This document shows positions 1 to 6,280 of a DNA stretch of 8,535 bases, piece by piece. Each line of letters opens with the position of its first letter. The first letter of the stretch is position 1. The position numbers and the translations under genes were made by a program. The stretch is from ARS98 sp030744725 (lineage in GTDB: Bacteria; Planctomycetota; Planctomycetia; Pirellulales; Pirellulaceae): contig JASLPZ010000305.1 of the NCBI GenBank assembly GCA_030744725.1, positions 1 through 8,535 of the forward strand, read 5' to 3'. The notes below the pieces were generated by a model. It saw only the letters and a program-made list of their open reading frames with translations, ran no database searches and was not told where the DNA came from.

Positions 1-636
1 GCCCCAGACGTTGACAACCAGGAGCTTACGAAAGGCCAATCTGAACTATTCCTTCGGGCAAACGAGAAAGTCCCGATTGACGGGAAACCGCTTGATTTGC
101 TGAGCAGTTTGAATCTGAGTGATAACGCTCTTGAACTCGCGAATCAGCTTTACGAACTCGTAGATCAGCATGTGACTTACAATAAAGTAGGAACGGGATG
201 GGGCAATGGCGACGTGCTATGGGTGTGCGACAGTCGCCATGGCAACTGTACTGATTTTCACAGCCTCTTTATTTCGTTGGCTCGATCACAGGGCGTACCG
301 TCGCGCTTCGAGATCGGATTTCCGATCCCCGGTGATGCCGAGCGAGGCGACGTTGGCGGTTACCATTGTTGGGCATTTTTCTTCACACAGAAGCGTGGTT
401 GGGTGCCCGTCGACATTTCCGAGGCAGATAAACATCCATCCATGAAAGAGTATTACTTCGGCAGCTTGACGCCCGATCGCGTCACGTTTTCTACGGGTCG
501 GGACATTGAGCTGTTGCCGAAGTCCGAAAACGGTCCACTCAACTACTTCATCTACCCACATGTGGAAGTGGACGGCACTCCGCTGCCTCGTAAGCAGATC
601 GCATTGAAATTCTCGTATGCCGACATCCGGGAGTAG
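1..636 (+). CDS. Transglutaminase-like domain protein, 5'-truncated
   Basis: The reading frame is open from the first base to a TAG stop at 634-636, so the gene begins left of the window; a TTG at 97 is the first possible start inside but nothing favours it. The visible 211 residues match the transglutaminase-like (papain-fold) superfamily. The catalytic Cys lies in GNCTDFHSLF (residue 83 of the visible part), followed by ARSQGVPSR, which is typical of the helix after the nucleophile. The catalytic His is in YHCWAFF (122) and the Asp in WVPVDISEA (138). Cys-His and His-Asp spacings of 39 and 16 fit the family. Bacterial members act as cysteine proteases or amidases, or have unknown substrates; the substrate here cannot be told. 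The missing N-terminus may hold a signal peptide. The next gene, a LysR regulator, starts 240 bases downstream on the same strand, so co-transcription is not obvious. Confidence 0.85.
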   Translation, partial: APDVDNQELTKGQSELFLRANEKVPIDGKPLDLLSSLNLSDNALELANQLYELVDQHVTYNKVGTGWGNGDVLWVCDSRHGNCTDFHSLFISLARSQGVPSRFEIGFPIPGDAERGDVGGYHCWAFFFTQKRGWVPVDISEADKHPSMKEYYFGSLTPDRVTFSTGRDIELLPKSENGPLNYFIYPHVEVDGTPLPRKQIALKFSYADIRE

Positions 637-804
637 GCGGTAATCGCGCCACAAGATGGAAAGTGGGGTAGGTGTTTGGGAGCGCGGTGAAACTTGGCTT
701 ACCAGTCCTACAGGGAAGGTCCCATCTGCCCGTTGCCTCATAGCGGCTGCACATTGTGGCCTCTGGAAAGACACGTTGGCCGAGAATGTGCCTGCCCCCT
801 CGGT

Positions 805-817
805 TTTCCATTGGAAA
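805..817. promoter_or_regulatory. Candidate LysR-type box (symmetrical T-N11-A)
   Basis: TTTCCA-T-TGGAAA is a perfect 6+6 dyad around one central base. It begins with T and ends with A exactly 11 bases apart, which is the classic T-N11-A form recognised by LysR-type regulators. It lies 59 bases upstream of the LysR ATG at 877, a plausible position for an autoregulatory recognition site. T-N11-A alone is common by chance; the full dyad and the position raise its value. Binding is inferred. Confidence 0.4.
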
Positions 818-839
818 CATCGTCCAGCCTGTGAACGCT

Positions 840-865
840 TACCGCAATCGGCGTCATTTGCGGTA
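840..865. promoter_or_regulatory. Inverted repeat upstream of LysR gene, possible operator
   Basis: TACCGCAA (840-847) and TTGCGGTA (858-865) are perfect 8-base inverted arms separated by 10 bases, ending 11 bases before the LysR start codon. The half-sites are 18 bases apart centre to centre, close to two helical turns, as expected for a dimeric regulator on one face of the DNA. The right arm overlaps a -10-like TACGAT (864-869), so occupancy could repress transcription of the regulator. It could also form a hairpin in a longer transcript. Function is inferred. Confidence 0.4.
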
Positions 866-876
866 CGATAGCTGGA

Positions 877-1782
877 ATGGAATTCCGACATCTGCAAAGC
901 TTTGCGGCTGCCGCCGAGCGCCAGAGTTTCACGAAAGCCGCGGAATCACTGGGTTTGACCCAGCCTGCTGTTAGCCAGCACGTTGCTGTGCTGGAAGGAC
1001 TATTGAATGTCTCGCTGTTCGAGCGCGAGGGGCGAACCGTTGTTCTGACCGCCGCAGGCCGGCGGCTGCACGACTATGCGCGAAGGATTCTGGACCTTGT
1101 CGACGAAGCCGGCCGAGACGTCGGTCAGGTTGATACGGGGATCGCGGGAACGATGCGAATTGCGTCGAGTACGGTCCCGGCTGAATTGGTACTTCCAGAA
1201 CTGTTGGCCGAGTTCCGCGCCTTGCACCCAGATGTGCGCGAAGCAGTGACAGTCTCAGATAGTCGCGCGGCTGCTGACGCGGTCGAGTCAGGTGAGGCCG
1301 ACCTGGGATTTGTCGGTGAGCTCCCGCGTTCGTCTCAACTGCGCTCACGCTCTATCGCCACGGACAAGCTTGTGTTGGTCGTCTCTTCGCAACATCCGTT
1401 GTCTGGATGCAAGAAGACGTCACTTCTTCGTTTGCGTTCGGAACCATTGATCGTGCGCGAGCCAGGTTCCGGTAGCCGACGTTGTGTCGAACACGCCCTG
1501 GAGGCCGCTGGGCTGGCTCCCGATGAGTTGAACATCGCGATGGAAATCAACTCAAATGACGCAATTCGCGCGGCTGTCGAGAGTGGTTTGGGCGCCGCGT
1601 TTCTTTCCGAAGCGACGATCTCACACGAGATTGACGAAGGCCGACTGGTGCCTCTGACTGTGGCCGGGGTCCGACCACAACGAAAACTCTACGTAATCAC
1701 CGACCCCAGTCGGATTTCGAACTCAATGGTGCGCGAGTTTCTGGTGTTTCTTCATCACCGGAAAGACCGGCCAGGTAAGTGA
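877..1782 (+). CDS. LysR-family transcriptional regulator
   Basis: This 301-residue protein is the normal length for a LysR-type regulator. The N-terminal winged helix-turn-helix (about residues 1-60) is clear: MEFRHLQSFAAAAERQSFTK, then AAESLGLTQPAVSQHVAVLE and a wing ending SLFERE. A linker helix (about 60-85) follows, then a two-lobed periplasmic-binding-protein-type effector domain (about 90-290). That domain contains DLGFVGE and IVREPGSGSRR, the latter resembling the CysL/CbbR-like branch. The ligand cannot be named. The ATG at 877 is chosen because the HTH starts immediately after it. No Shine-Dalgarno is visible; TACGAT at 864-869 lies where a -10 box for a leaderless mRNA would be. 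Regulators of this type often sit beside a divergent target, but here the upstream gene is co-directional and the downstream sulfatase converges, so no target is obvious. Two upstream dyads suggest autoregulation. Confidence 0.93.
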   Translation: MEFRHLQSFAAAAERQSFTKAAESLGLTQPAVSQHVAVLEGLLNVSLFEREGRTVVLTAAGRRLHDYARRILDLVDEAGRDVGQVDTGIAGTMRIASSTVPAELVLPELLAEFRALHPDVREAVTVSDSRAAADAVESGEADLGFVGELPRSSQLRSRSIATDKLVLVVSSQHPLSGCKKTSLLRLRSEPLIVREPGSGSRRCVEHALEAAGLAPDELNIAMEINSNDAIRAAVESGLGAAFLSEATISHEIDEGRLVPLTVAGVRPQRKLYVITDPSRISNSMVREFLVFLHHRKDRPGK

Positions 1783-1808
1783 GACACTGAGAAGTGATGT
1801 ACTCGCAT

Positions 1809-3419
1809 CTATTTCTTCGGAGCGACTTGCACGGGGCCGGCCATCGGTGGAGTTTCAAAGAACTTTCCATCATCAACCAGTCTTGGATCACCCGTGCTCA
1901 TAAGCTCCTGCACAAGTTTTTGACGCAACTCGGCGACGATCGCCTCATAATTTGGATCAGCAGCGACATTCTTCATCTGATGCGGATCCTTCATCAGATC
2001 AAATAGTTCTTCTCGCGGCCGCTTGCCGTAGGCATGGTCGAACAACGGCGTCCATTTCCGTTCTTTTCTGTGAGATACCAACCAAGCCTTCGTCGGACCT
2101 GCGTCCTCATCCGGAAGTGTGCAGAACGTATTGTTTGTCAATTCGACAAGAGAAGGCGGATTGTTCGTGTCAAGCCGATAGTGATCACCAAGCGGGTAAC
2201 GCTCTGGCTTGAAATTGATCACAAACAGATAGTCCTTTGTTCGAATCGCTCGTTGCGGATAAGGCAATTGTCCCGCACGCGCCCTTGCGACATGTCGTTC
2301 ACGACCGACAAACACATGTGTGCGTTGCACATCAACAAGGCCTTGGGCATCTGATGTCAAGACTGGCCAGAGAGTTCGTGCAGTCATCACACCAGGTGGT
2401 TTAACGTTACCGGCATCAAGAAACGTCGGAGCGAGATCCGGTAGTGTCACGAAGTCATCAACAACACGACCACCACTGATTCCAGGTCCAGTTAGTACAA
2501 GCGGAACGCGAGTACCGAAGTCATAGAGATTGCATTTCCCATGTGGAAAACCTGGCGCACCATGATCGCCAGAAATCGCGATGATTGTATTTTCAAATTC
2601 GCCGGCCTTCTTCAGTTCGGCGACAAGGACGCCCAACGCCATATCAAACGCATGAGCTTCACCGAAATAATCTGCCAGATCCTGTCGCACTTCCGAAACG
2701 TCCGGAAGGAATGGCGGCATCTTGCCTTCTAGGTCATCGGGATCGATATTCCAAAGTGCCTTGCCAGAGCCTTTGATCCACTTGCGATGGACATTTGTAG
2801 GCCCAAACCAATAGGCAAACGGTTCGCCTTCTTTCTTCTTCTCCAGAAAAGCCTTGAAATTGCCTGACACTTCGTCCATCAAGACTTGCTTTGCATCCTC
2901 GACGGACTTACCGTCTTGCACCAATCTCGTCGCAGTCTGGGAGAAGCCGTTGAATCTTCCGCCGGCCTGACGAAAAGCATTCGCCGAACCACCATACGGC
3001 GCATCGCGGGGTGATCCTGGGCTCCAGACTTTGAAGGTGAAACCGATATGATAGCCGCTGTCTCTCAACAACAAGGGCCAAGTAGGAATCTCTTGGTCCC
3101 AGATTGCACCTTGAAGAATCGCACCGCGACCCGTTCGCCAGAAATGCTGACCGGAAAGCAACGAACTGCGACATGGCGTACAAGACGGAGCGTTGACAAA
3201 GGCGTTGCGAAACAGCACACCGGTTTTTGCGAGCGCATCAAAATTCGGAGTTTGAATCGCATCGTTCTCCGTCCCTGGTCCATCAATCTTCGCATACGCA
3301 CTTGCATGCCGCCCCCAATCGTCCGCAAACGCAAAGAGGATATTCGGCCTCTCCGCGGCTCTCGCCACCGACGACAACAGGCCAACCGCAACGACCATCA
3401 GACAAATGTACTTATGCAT
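1809..3419 (-). CDS. Secreted type I sulfatase (formylglycine-dependent), sulfamidase-like
   Basis: The frame reaches 3464, but the ATG at 3419 is preferred. It has AAAAAGG six bases upstream and opens directly into a signal peptide (MHKYICLMVVAVGLLSSVARA, cleavage near residue 22). This gives 536 residues, typical for the family. Sulfatase hallmarks are in order: metal-binding DD (33-34) in FADDWGR; the C-x-P-x-R motif as CTPCR with Cys80, the residue converted to formylglycine; Lys130 in FTFKVW; His211 in TNVHRKW; and Asp285/His286 in ISGDHG, with Lys295 shortly after. The NLYDFGTRVPL stretch and overall pattern recall heparan N-sulfatase (sulfamidase)-like enzymes, but the true substrate is not readable. 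It probably hydrolyses sulfate esters or sulfamates of polysaccharides in the periplasm or outside the cell. A formylglycine-generating enzyme must be encoded elsewhere. The gene is convergent with the LysR gene (26-base gap) and ends in TAG. Confidence 0.93.
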   Translation of the reverse strand: MHKYICLMVVAVGLLSSVARAAERPNILFAFADDWGRHASAYAKIDGPGTENDAIQTPNFDALAKTGVLFRNAFVNAPSCTPCRSSLLSGQHFWRTGRGAILQGAIWDQEIPTWPLLLRDSGYHIGFTFKVWSPGSPRDAPYGGSANAFRQAGGRFNGFSQTATRLVQDGKSVEDAKQVLMDEVSGNFKAFLEKKKEGEPFAYWFGPTNVHRKWIKGSGKALWNIDPDDLEGKMPPFLPDVSEVRQDLADYFGEAHAFDMALGVLVAELKKAGEFENTIIAISGDHGAPGFPHGKCNLYDFGTRVPLVLTGPGISGGRVVDDFVTLPDLAPTFLDAGNVKPPGVMTARTLWPVLTSDAQGLVDVQRTHVFVGRERHVARARAGQLPYPQRAIRTKDYLFVINFKPERYPLGDHYRLDTNNPPSLVELTNNTFCTLPDEDAGPTKAWLVSHRKERKWTPLFDHAYGKRPREELFDLMKDPHQMKNVAADPNYEAIVAELRQKLVQELMSTGDPRLVDDGKFFETPPMAGPVQVAPKK

Positions 3420-3425
3420 GTGATA

Positions 3426-3432
3426 CCTTTTT
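3426..3432 (-). promoter_or_regulatory. Ribosome binding site deciding the sulfatase start
   Basis: Read on the minus strand, AAAAAGG ends six bases before the ATG at 3419. It supports that start over the upstream in-frame ATG at 3464, whose extra 15 residues (MREPRSFQTESKRYH) are hydrophilic and would bury the signal peptide. Confidence 0.6.
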
Positions 3433-3540
3433 GATTCTGTTTGAAAACTTCGTGGCTCCCTCAAGCTAAGCTAAAGCGCTAGCCCAATGGTATCTACTTT
3501 GGATGTGAAAGGTAAAGATGCGGTCCACGTCTGACTTACC

Positions 3541-3567
3541 GTCATCTCTCCCTCTCTGGGGAGGTCG
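3541..3567 (+). repeat. Degenerate copy of the CCTCTCCC/GGGAGAGG repeat
   Basis: The 27 bases start GTCATCTCTCCCTC and end GGGGAGGTCG. They follow the same plan as the intact unit starting at 3608 (GTCACCTCTCCCTC, then GGGAGAGGTCG), with one substitution in the left arm and changes in the right arm. The orientation is the same as the 3608 unit. It looks like an older, decayed copy 67 bases upstream. Confidence 0.5.
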
Positions 3568-3607
3568 TGCCGCTTTTAAGTTGTTGGTTTGTACGGTGTT
3601 TCGTCCT

Positions 3608-3752
3608 GTCACCTCTCCCTCGGGAGAGGTCGCGGATTCAGCCGCGGGAGAGGGGCTTTATCGGCTTTCATAAAACGAAATGGTTCGCACTGATTGCACA
3701 TCGCCCTCTCCCGGCCGCTACCGCGTCCGACCTCTCCCTCGGGAGAGGTGAC
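3608..3752. repeat. Inverted pair of palindromic repeats (BIME- or MITE-like, 145 bp)
   Basis: The ends are GTCACCTCTCCC (3608-3619) and its exact reverse complement GGGAGAGGTGAC (3741-3752). Each end continues as a perfect palindrome with 9-base arms: ACCTCTCCCTCGGGAGAGGT at 3611-3630 and the same sequence at 3730-3749. Inside, each palindrome is followed by a related block. CGCGG-ATTCAG-CCGCG then GGAGAGGGGC (3631-3656) matches, in reverse complement, the GCCCTCTCCCGGCC...CGCG stretch at 3703-3725. Two units thus face each other around a 46-base centre. This fits a REP/BIME-type pair or a tiny non-autonomous element. No target duplication is visible (TTCGTCCT left, TTGATCTT right) and no coding sequence is inside. 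Whether it is repeated genome-wide cannot be seen from one window. Confidence 0.6.
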
Positions 3753-4097
3753 TTGATCTTAACTCGAGAAGCGAGAGAGATGCAAAAGCTGCACGACCTT
3801 CAGAGACCAGAGATGACAGATTCGCAAGACCCTTAGACAAAGTTGGGCACAACGTGGCTGAGTGCCCCTGTCAAATCCCCGTCAAGCCCGTGCGCTGACC
3901 CCACGGTGGCGATCGTCGGCAAGATCGGGCAACGGTAACGTATGTTTTCAAGGTCATTCGTGTATGGCCGCGACAGTTCATACAATCAACACAACCGATC
4001 GTGCCGGACGGCGATTGGCACTGTCTCGACGGACCGCCAAGGAATCAAAGCCAGGAGCGAATTGTTTGCATCCTCGTTTAACACCACGGGAAAGACC

Positions 4098-6188
4098 ATG
4101 TACCAGAAACGTTCAACGGTTTTCACCACAATTGCGAAACCCCACGTGAATCGAGTTCTCGTTGCGGCGTTTTTCGTGCTGACGTTGTTTGCCGGCGGGC
4201 ACCGAGCCGCTGCCGGTGACAAGTTGTTCACGCCGCGCGATGTCGCTCGCATCAAACAGGTTGCCTCGGCAGTCGTGTCGCCCAACGGAGAACACGTTGC
4301 CTACACCCTAGCCGTGCCGCGGATGCCCTTGAAGGATGTCGACGGTCGTTCTCACGTCGAACTGCACGTGGTCAGCGCCGCCGGTGATTCACGGCCCTTC
4401 ATCACTGGCGCGGTGAGTATCGGCGCCATTCAGTGGACATCCGACGGCAGCGCCATCGCCTACCTGGCCAAACGAGGAGATGACAAGTTCACGAGCGTGT
4501 ACACGTTGCCCATTGGCGGCGGCGAGTCGCAACGGTTGATCCAGCACGGTGCGAGTATCTCTGCCGTATCGTTTTCGGCGGATGGCCAGCGAGTCGCTTT
4601 CTTGGCCAAGGAATCGATCGGGGCAGAATCGCAGGAGTATCGCGACAAGGGATTCAACCAGGAGATTTATGAAGAGGACTGGCAGCCGACAAAAGTCTGG
4701 ATTGCCGACCAAGGTGGCACGGGCAATCCGCGTGCGTTGGATCTTCCCGGATCGGCTTTCTATGTCGAGTGGAATCCCAATGGCCGGCAGCTGGTCGTCG
4801 TGCTGGCACCAACGCCCTTGGTGGACGATAGCTACATGTTCAAGCGTGTTCATGTGGTCGATGCCGACACGGGGAGCATCGTCGAGTGGATCAAGAATCC
4901 AGGCAAGCTCGGCCAAGTCGGATGGAGCTCTGACGGCAAACATCTGGCGATGATCTCGGGCGTCGACATCAACGATCCTCGCGAAGGCCACCTGATGGTC
5001 GCTGCCGTTCCCGGCGACGGCCAGCTGCGAGACCTGATGCCAGACTACCAGGCGCACGTCGATTCGTTCGCCTGGCGAGACAACAACACACTGATGTGGC
5101 TCGCCAGCCAGCGACAGACGTCCGTCATCGGCAGCGTAACGCTCGACGGTGCTACAGAGATGGGCGATGACCAGGAGACGGTGTTTGGCAGCCTGCATCT
5201 TTCCCACGATGGTCGAGTTGCGTCCTTCGTCGGGCATCATCCGCAGCACCCGCGCGAAGTCTTTCTGCTTGCTGGAGACGAGTCTCGCAAGCTGACCAAC
5301 AGCAATCCGTGGCTCGAGGAAATGCGATTTGCCCAACAGGAAGTTGTCCGTTGGCAGGCACGCGACGGTCTGGAACTTGAAGGCATCTTGATTCGACCGC
5401 TCAACGACGTATCGGGCCGCCGCTATCCGTTGATCATGGCCGTGCACGGCGGCCCCGAATCACACGTGGCCAATGGCTGGGTAACGTCGTACTCGTATCC
5501 AGGACAGGTTGCCGCCGCGCGAGGCTTTGCGATTTTCTATCCGAACTACCGCGGCAGCACCGGTCGCGGCGTCGAGTTTTCAAAGCTGGGCCAGGCCGAC
5601 GCGGCCGGCAAGGAATTTGATGATTTGGTCGATGGCATTGATCATCTGGTCGAGATTGGGCTGGTCGACAAGGAGAAGGTTGGTATCACCGGCGGGTCGT
5701 ACGGCGGCTACGCGTCGGCGTGGGGCGCCACGTTTTATTCGGACCGCTACGCTGCCAGCGTGATGTTCGTCGGCATCAGCGACAACGTCTCGAAGGTCGG
5801 CACGACCGACATTCCCGACGAGATGTTTCACGTCCATCATCGCAAACGGCTGTGGGACGACTGGGAGTATTTTCTCGAACGCAGTCCGATCCGCCATGTC
5901 AAGAAAAACCGCACGCCGACGTTGATCCTCCATGGGAAGAACGATCCTCGCGTACATCCGTCGCAGTCACTCGAACTATTTAGGCATCTGAAGACGTTGC
6001 GGCAGGCGCCGGTTCGGCTGGTGCTGTACGAAGGTGAGGGGCATGGAAACCGCAAAGCGGCCGCACGATTGGACTACAATCTGCGGATGCTCCGCTGGAT
6101 GGAACACTACCTACAGGGTCCCGGTGACGACACGCCCGACCGCAAGCTCGACTACAAACAGGCGCTGGGCGTATTGCCCGGCAAGTAG
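4098..6188 (+). CDS. Secreted S9-family (prolyl oligopeptidase-like) serine peptidase
   Basis: The frame extends back to an ATG at 3942, but its first 52 codons are uncharacteristic. The ATG at 4098 is preceded by GGGAAAG and leads into a signal peptide: basic n-region, hydrophobic core VLVAAFFVLTLFAGG, cleavage after HRAAA. This gives 696 residues, usual for bacterial S9 peptidases; a GTG at 4146 would give a shorter, also plausible, signal peptide. Residues about 45-430 form a TolB/DPP-IV-like beta-propeller, with repeated blade motifs such as VSPNGEHVAYTL, WTSDGSAIAYLAK and FSADGQRVAFLAK. The C-terminal alpha/beta-hydrolase domain carries HGGPESH (oxyanion region), the nucleophile in GGSYGGYASAW (Ser534), HGKNDPRVHPSQS (Asp616) and EGEGHG (His649), so the triad is complete. 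It likely cleaves short peptides or acyl-peptides outside the cytoplasm; the exact specificity is unclear. It appears monocistronic and ends in TAG. Confidence 0.93.
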   Translation: MYQKRSTVFTTIAKPHVNRVLVAAFFVLTLFAGGHRAAAGDKLFTPRDVARIKQVASAVVSPNGEHVAYTLAVPRMPLKDVDGRSHVELHVVSAAGDSRPFITGAVSIGAIQWTSDGSAIAYLAKRGDDKFTSVYTLPIGGGESQRLIQHGASISAVSFSADGQRVAFLAKESIGAESQEYRDKGFNQEIYEEDWQPTKVWIADQGGTGNPRALDLPGSAFYVEWNPNGRQLVVVLAPTPLVDDSYMFKRVHVVDADTGSIVEWIKNPGKLGQVGWSSDGKHLAMISGVDINDPREGHLMVAAVPGDGQLRDLMPDYQAHVDSFAWRDNNTLMWLASQRQTSVIGSVTLDGATEMGDDQETVFGSLHLSHDGRVASFVGHHPQHPREVFLLAGDESRKLTNSNPWLEEMRFAQQEVVRWQARDGLELEGILIRPLNDVSGRRYPLIMAVHGGPESHVANGWVTSYSYPGQVAAARGFAIFYPNYRGSTGRGVEFSKLGQADAAGKEFDDLVDGIDHLVEIGLVDKEKVGITGGSYGGYASAWGATFYSDRYAASVMFVGISDNVSKVGTTDIPDEMFHVHHRKRLWDDWEYFLERSPIRHVKKNRTPTLILHGKNDPRVHPSQSLELFRHLKTLRQAPVRLVLYEGEGHGNRKAAARLDYNLRMLRWMEHYLQGPGDDTPDRKLDYKQALGVLPGK

Positions 6189-6280
6189 CACGTGCTGGCG
6201 AATGACAATCCGTCAAGTCCGGCAGTCCTCAAAACACCGAATTGCCGTCACGGCAGAAAGAAATTTGTTATCATCGGCGA
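6189..6280. promoter_or_regulatory. Intergenic control region with palindromes
   Basis: The perfect palindrome AGCACGTGCT (6187-6196) overlaps the peptidase stop codon. A second dyad, TGCCGT-C-ACGGCA (6243-6255), is 6+6 around one base and again has T-N11-A geometry. A -10-like TATCAT at 6269-6274 lies six bases before the ATG at 6281, and no Shine-Dalgarno is present. The combination suggests a promoter with an operator-like site and possibly a leaderless transcript for the glycerophosphodiesterase gene. No good -35 box at normal spacing was found. Confidence 0.35.

Larger units (their letters stand above)
637..876. other. Intergenic region ahead of the LysR gene
   Basis: This 240-base gap lies between the transglutaminase-like gene and the LysR gene. 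Small open frames on both strands here have no recognisable domains. What can be seen is two dyads near its right end (805-817 and 840-865) and a -10-like TACGAT at 864-869, seven bases before the LysR ATG. I see no strong intrinsic terminator for the upstream gene; GGGAAGGTCCC near 715-725 is too short to count. The region therefore looks like the control region of the regulator. Confidence 0.5.
3420..4097. other. Long intergenic region between sulfatase and peptidase genes
   Basis: The sulfatase and the S9 peptidase are divergent, and 678 bases separate their start codons. Frames here (for example 3567-3836 and 3862-4149 on +) give low-complexity, Arg/Pro-rich translations without domains, and the first overlaps the repeat element, so I do not call genes. 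Contents: the sulfatase leader and ribosome site (3420-3433), a decayed repeat (3541-3567), an inverted-repeat element (3608-3752), a 6-base stem with an 11-base loop (GGGCAC 3845-3850 / GTGCCC 3862-3867), and a 5-base inverted pair CGATC/GATCG (3910-3927). Both flanking promoters must lie here, but no box is convincing. Confidence 0.6.

Noticed and set aside
286..897. 203-codon open frame on the minus strand across the transglutaminase-like gene and the LysR upstream region
   Set aside because: The translation has no domain pattern and overlaps a gene with clear catalytic motifs; judged a shadow frame.
3541..3752. CRISPR array
   Set aside because: Only two or three palindromic units in mixed orientation, without regular repeat-spacer spacing and without cas genes.
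3567..3836. 89-codon open frame over the repeat element
   Set aside because: The translation is mostly repeat-derived Arg/Pro/Leu sequence; the DNA is better explained as a palindromic repeat pair.
3845..3867. Terminator hairpin GGGCAC/GTGCCC
   Set aside because: Short stem, 11-base loop, no T-run after it and no gene ending just before it.
3942..4097. 52-codon N-terminal extension of the S9 peptidase
   Set aside because: It would place a hydrophilic leader before the signal peptide, and the ATG at 4098 has a better upstream context.
4389..5447. 352-codon open frame on the minus strand inside the S9 peptidase gene
   Set aside because: It lies entirely opposite a well-supported gene, has no recognisable domain and is a typical by-product of codon bias in GC-rich genes.
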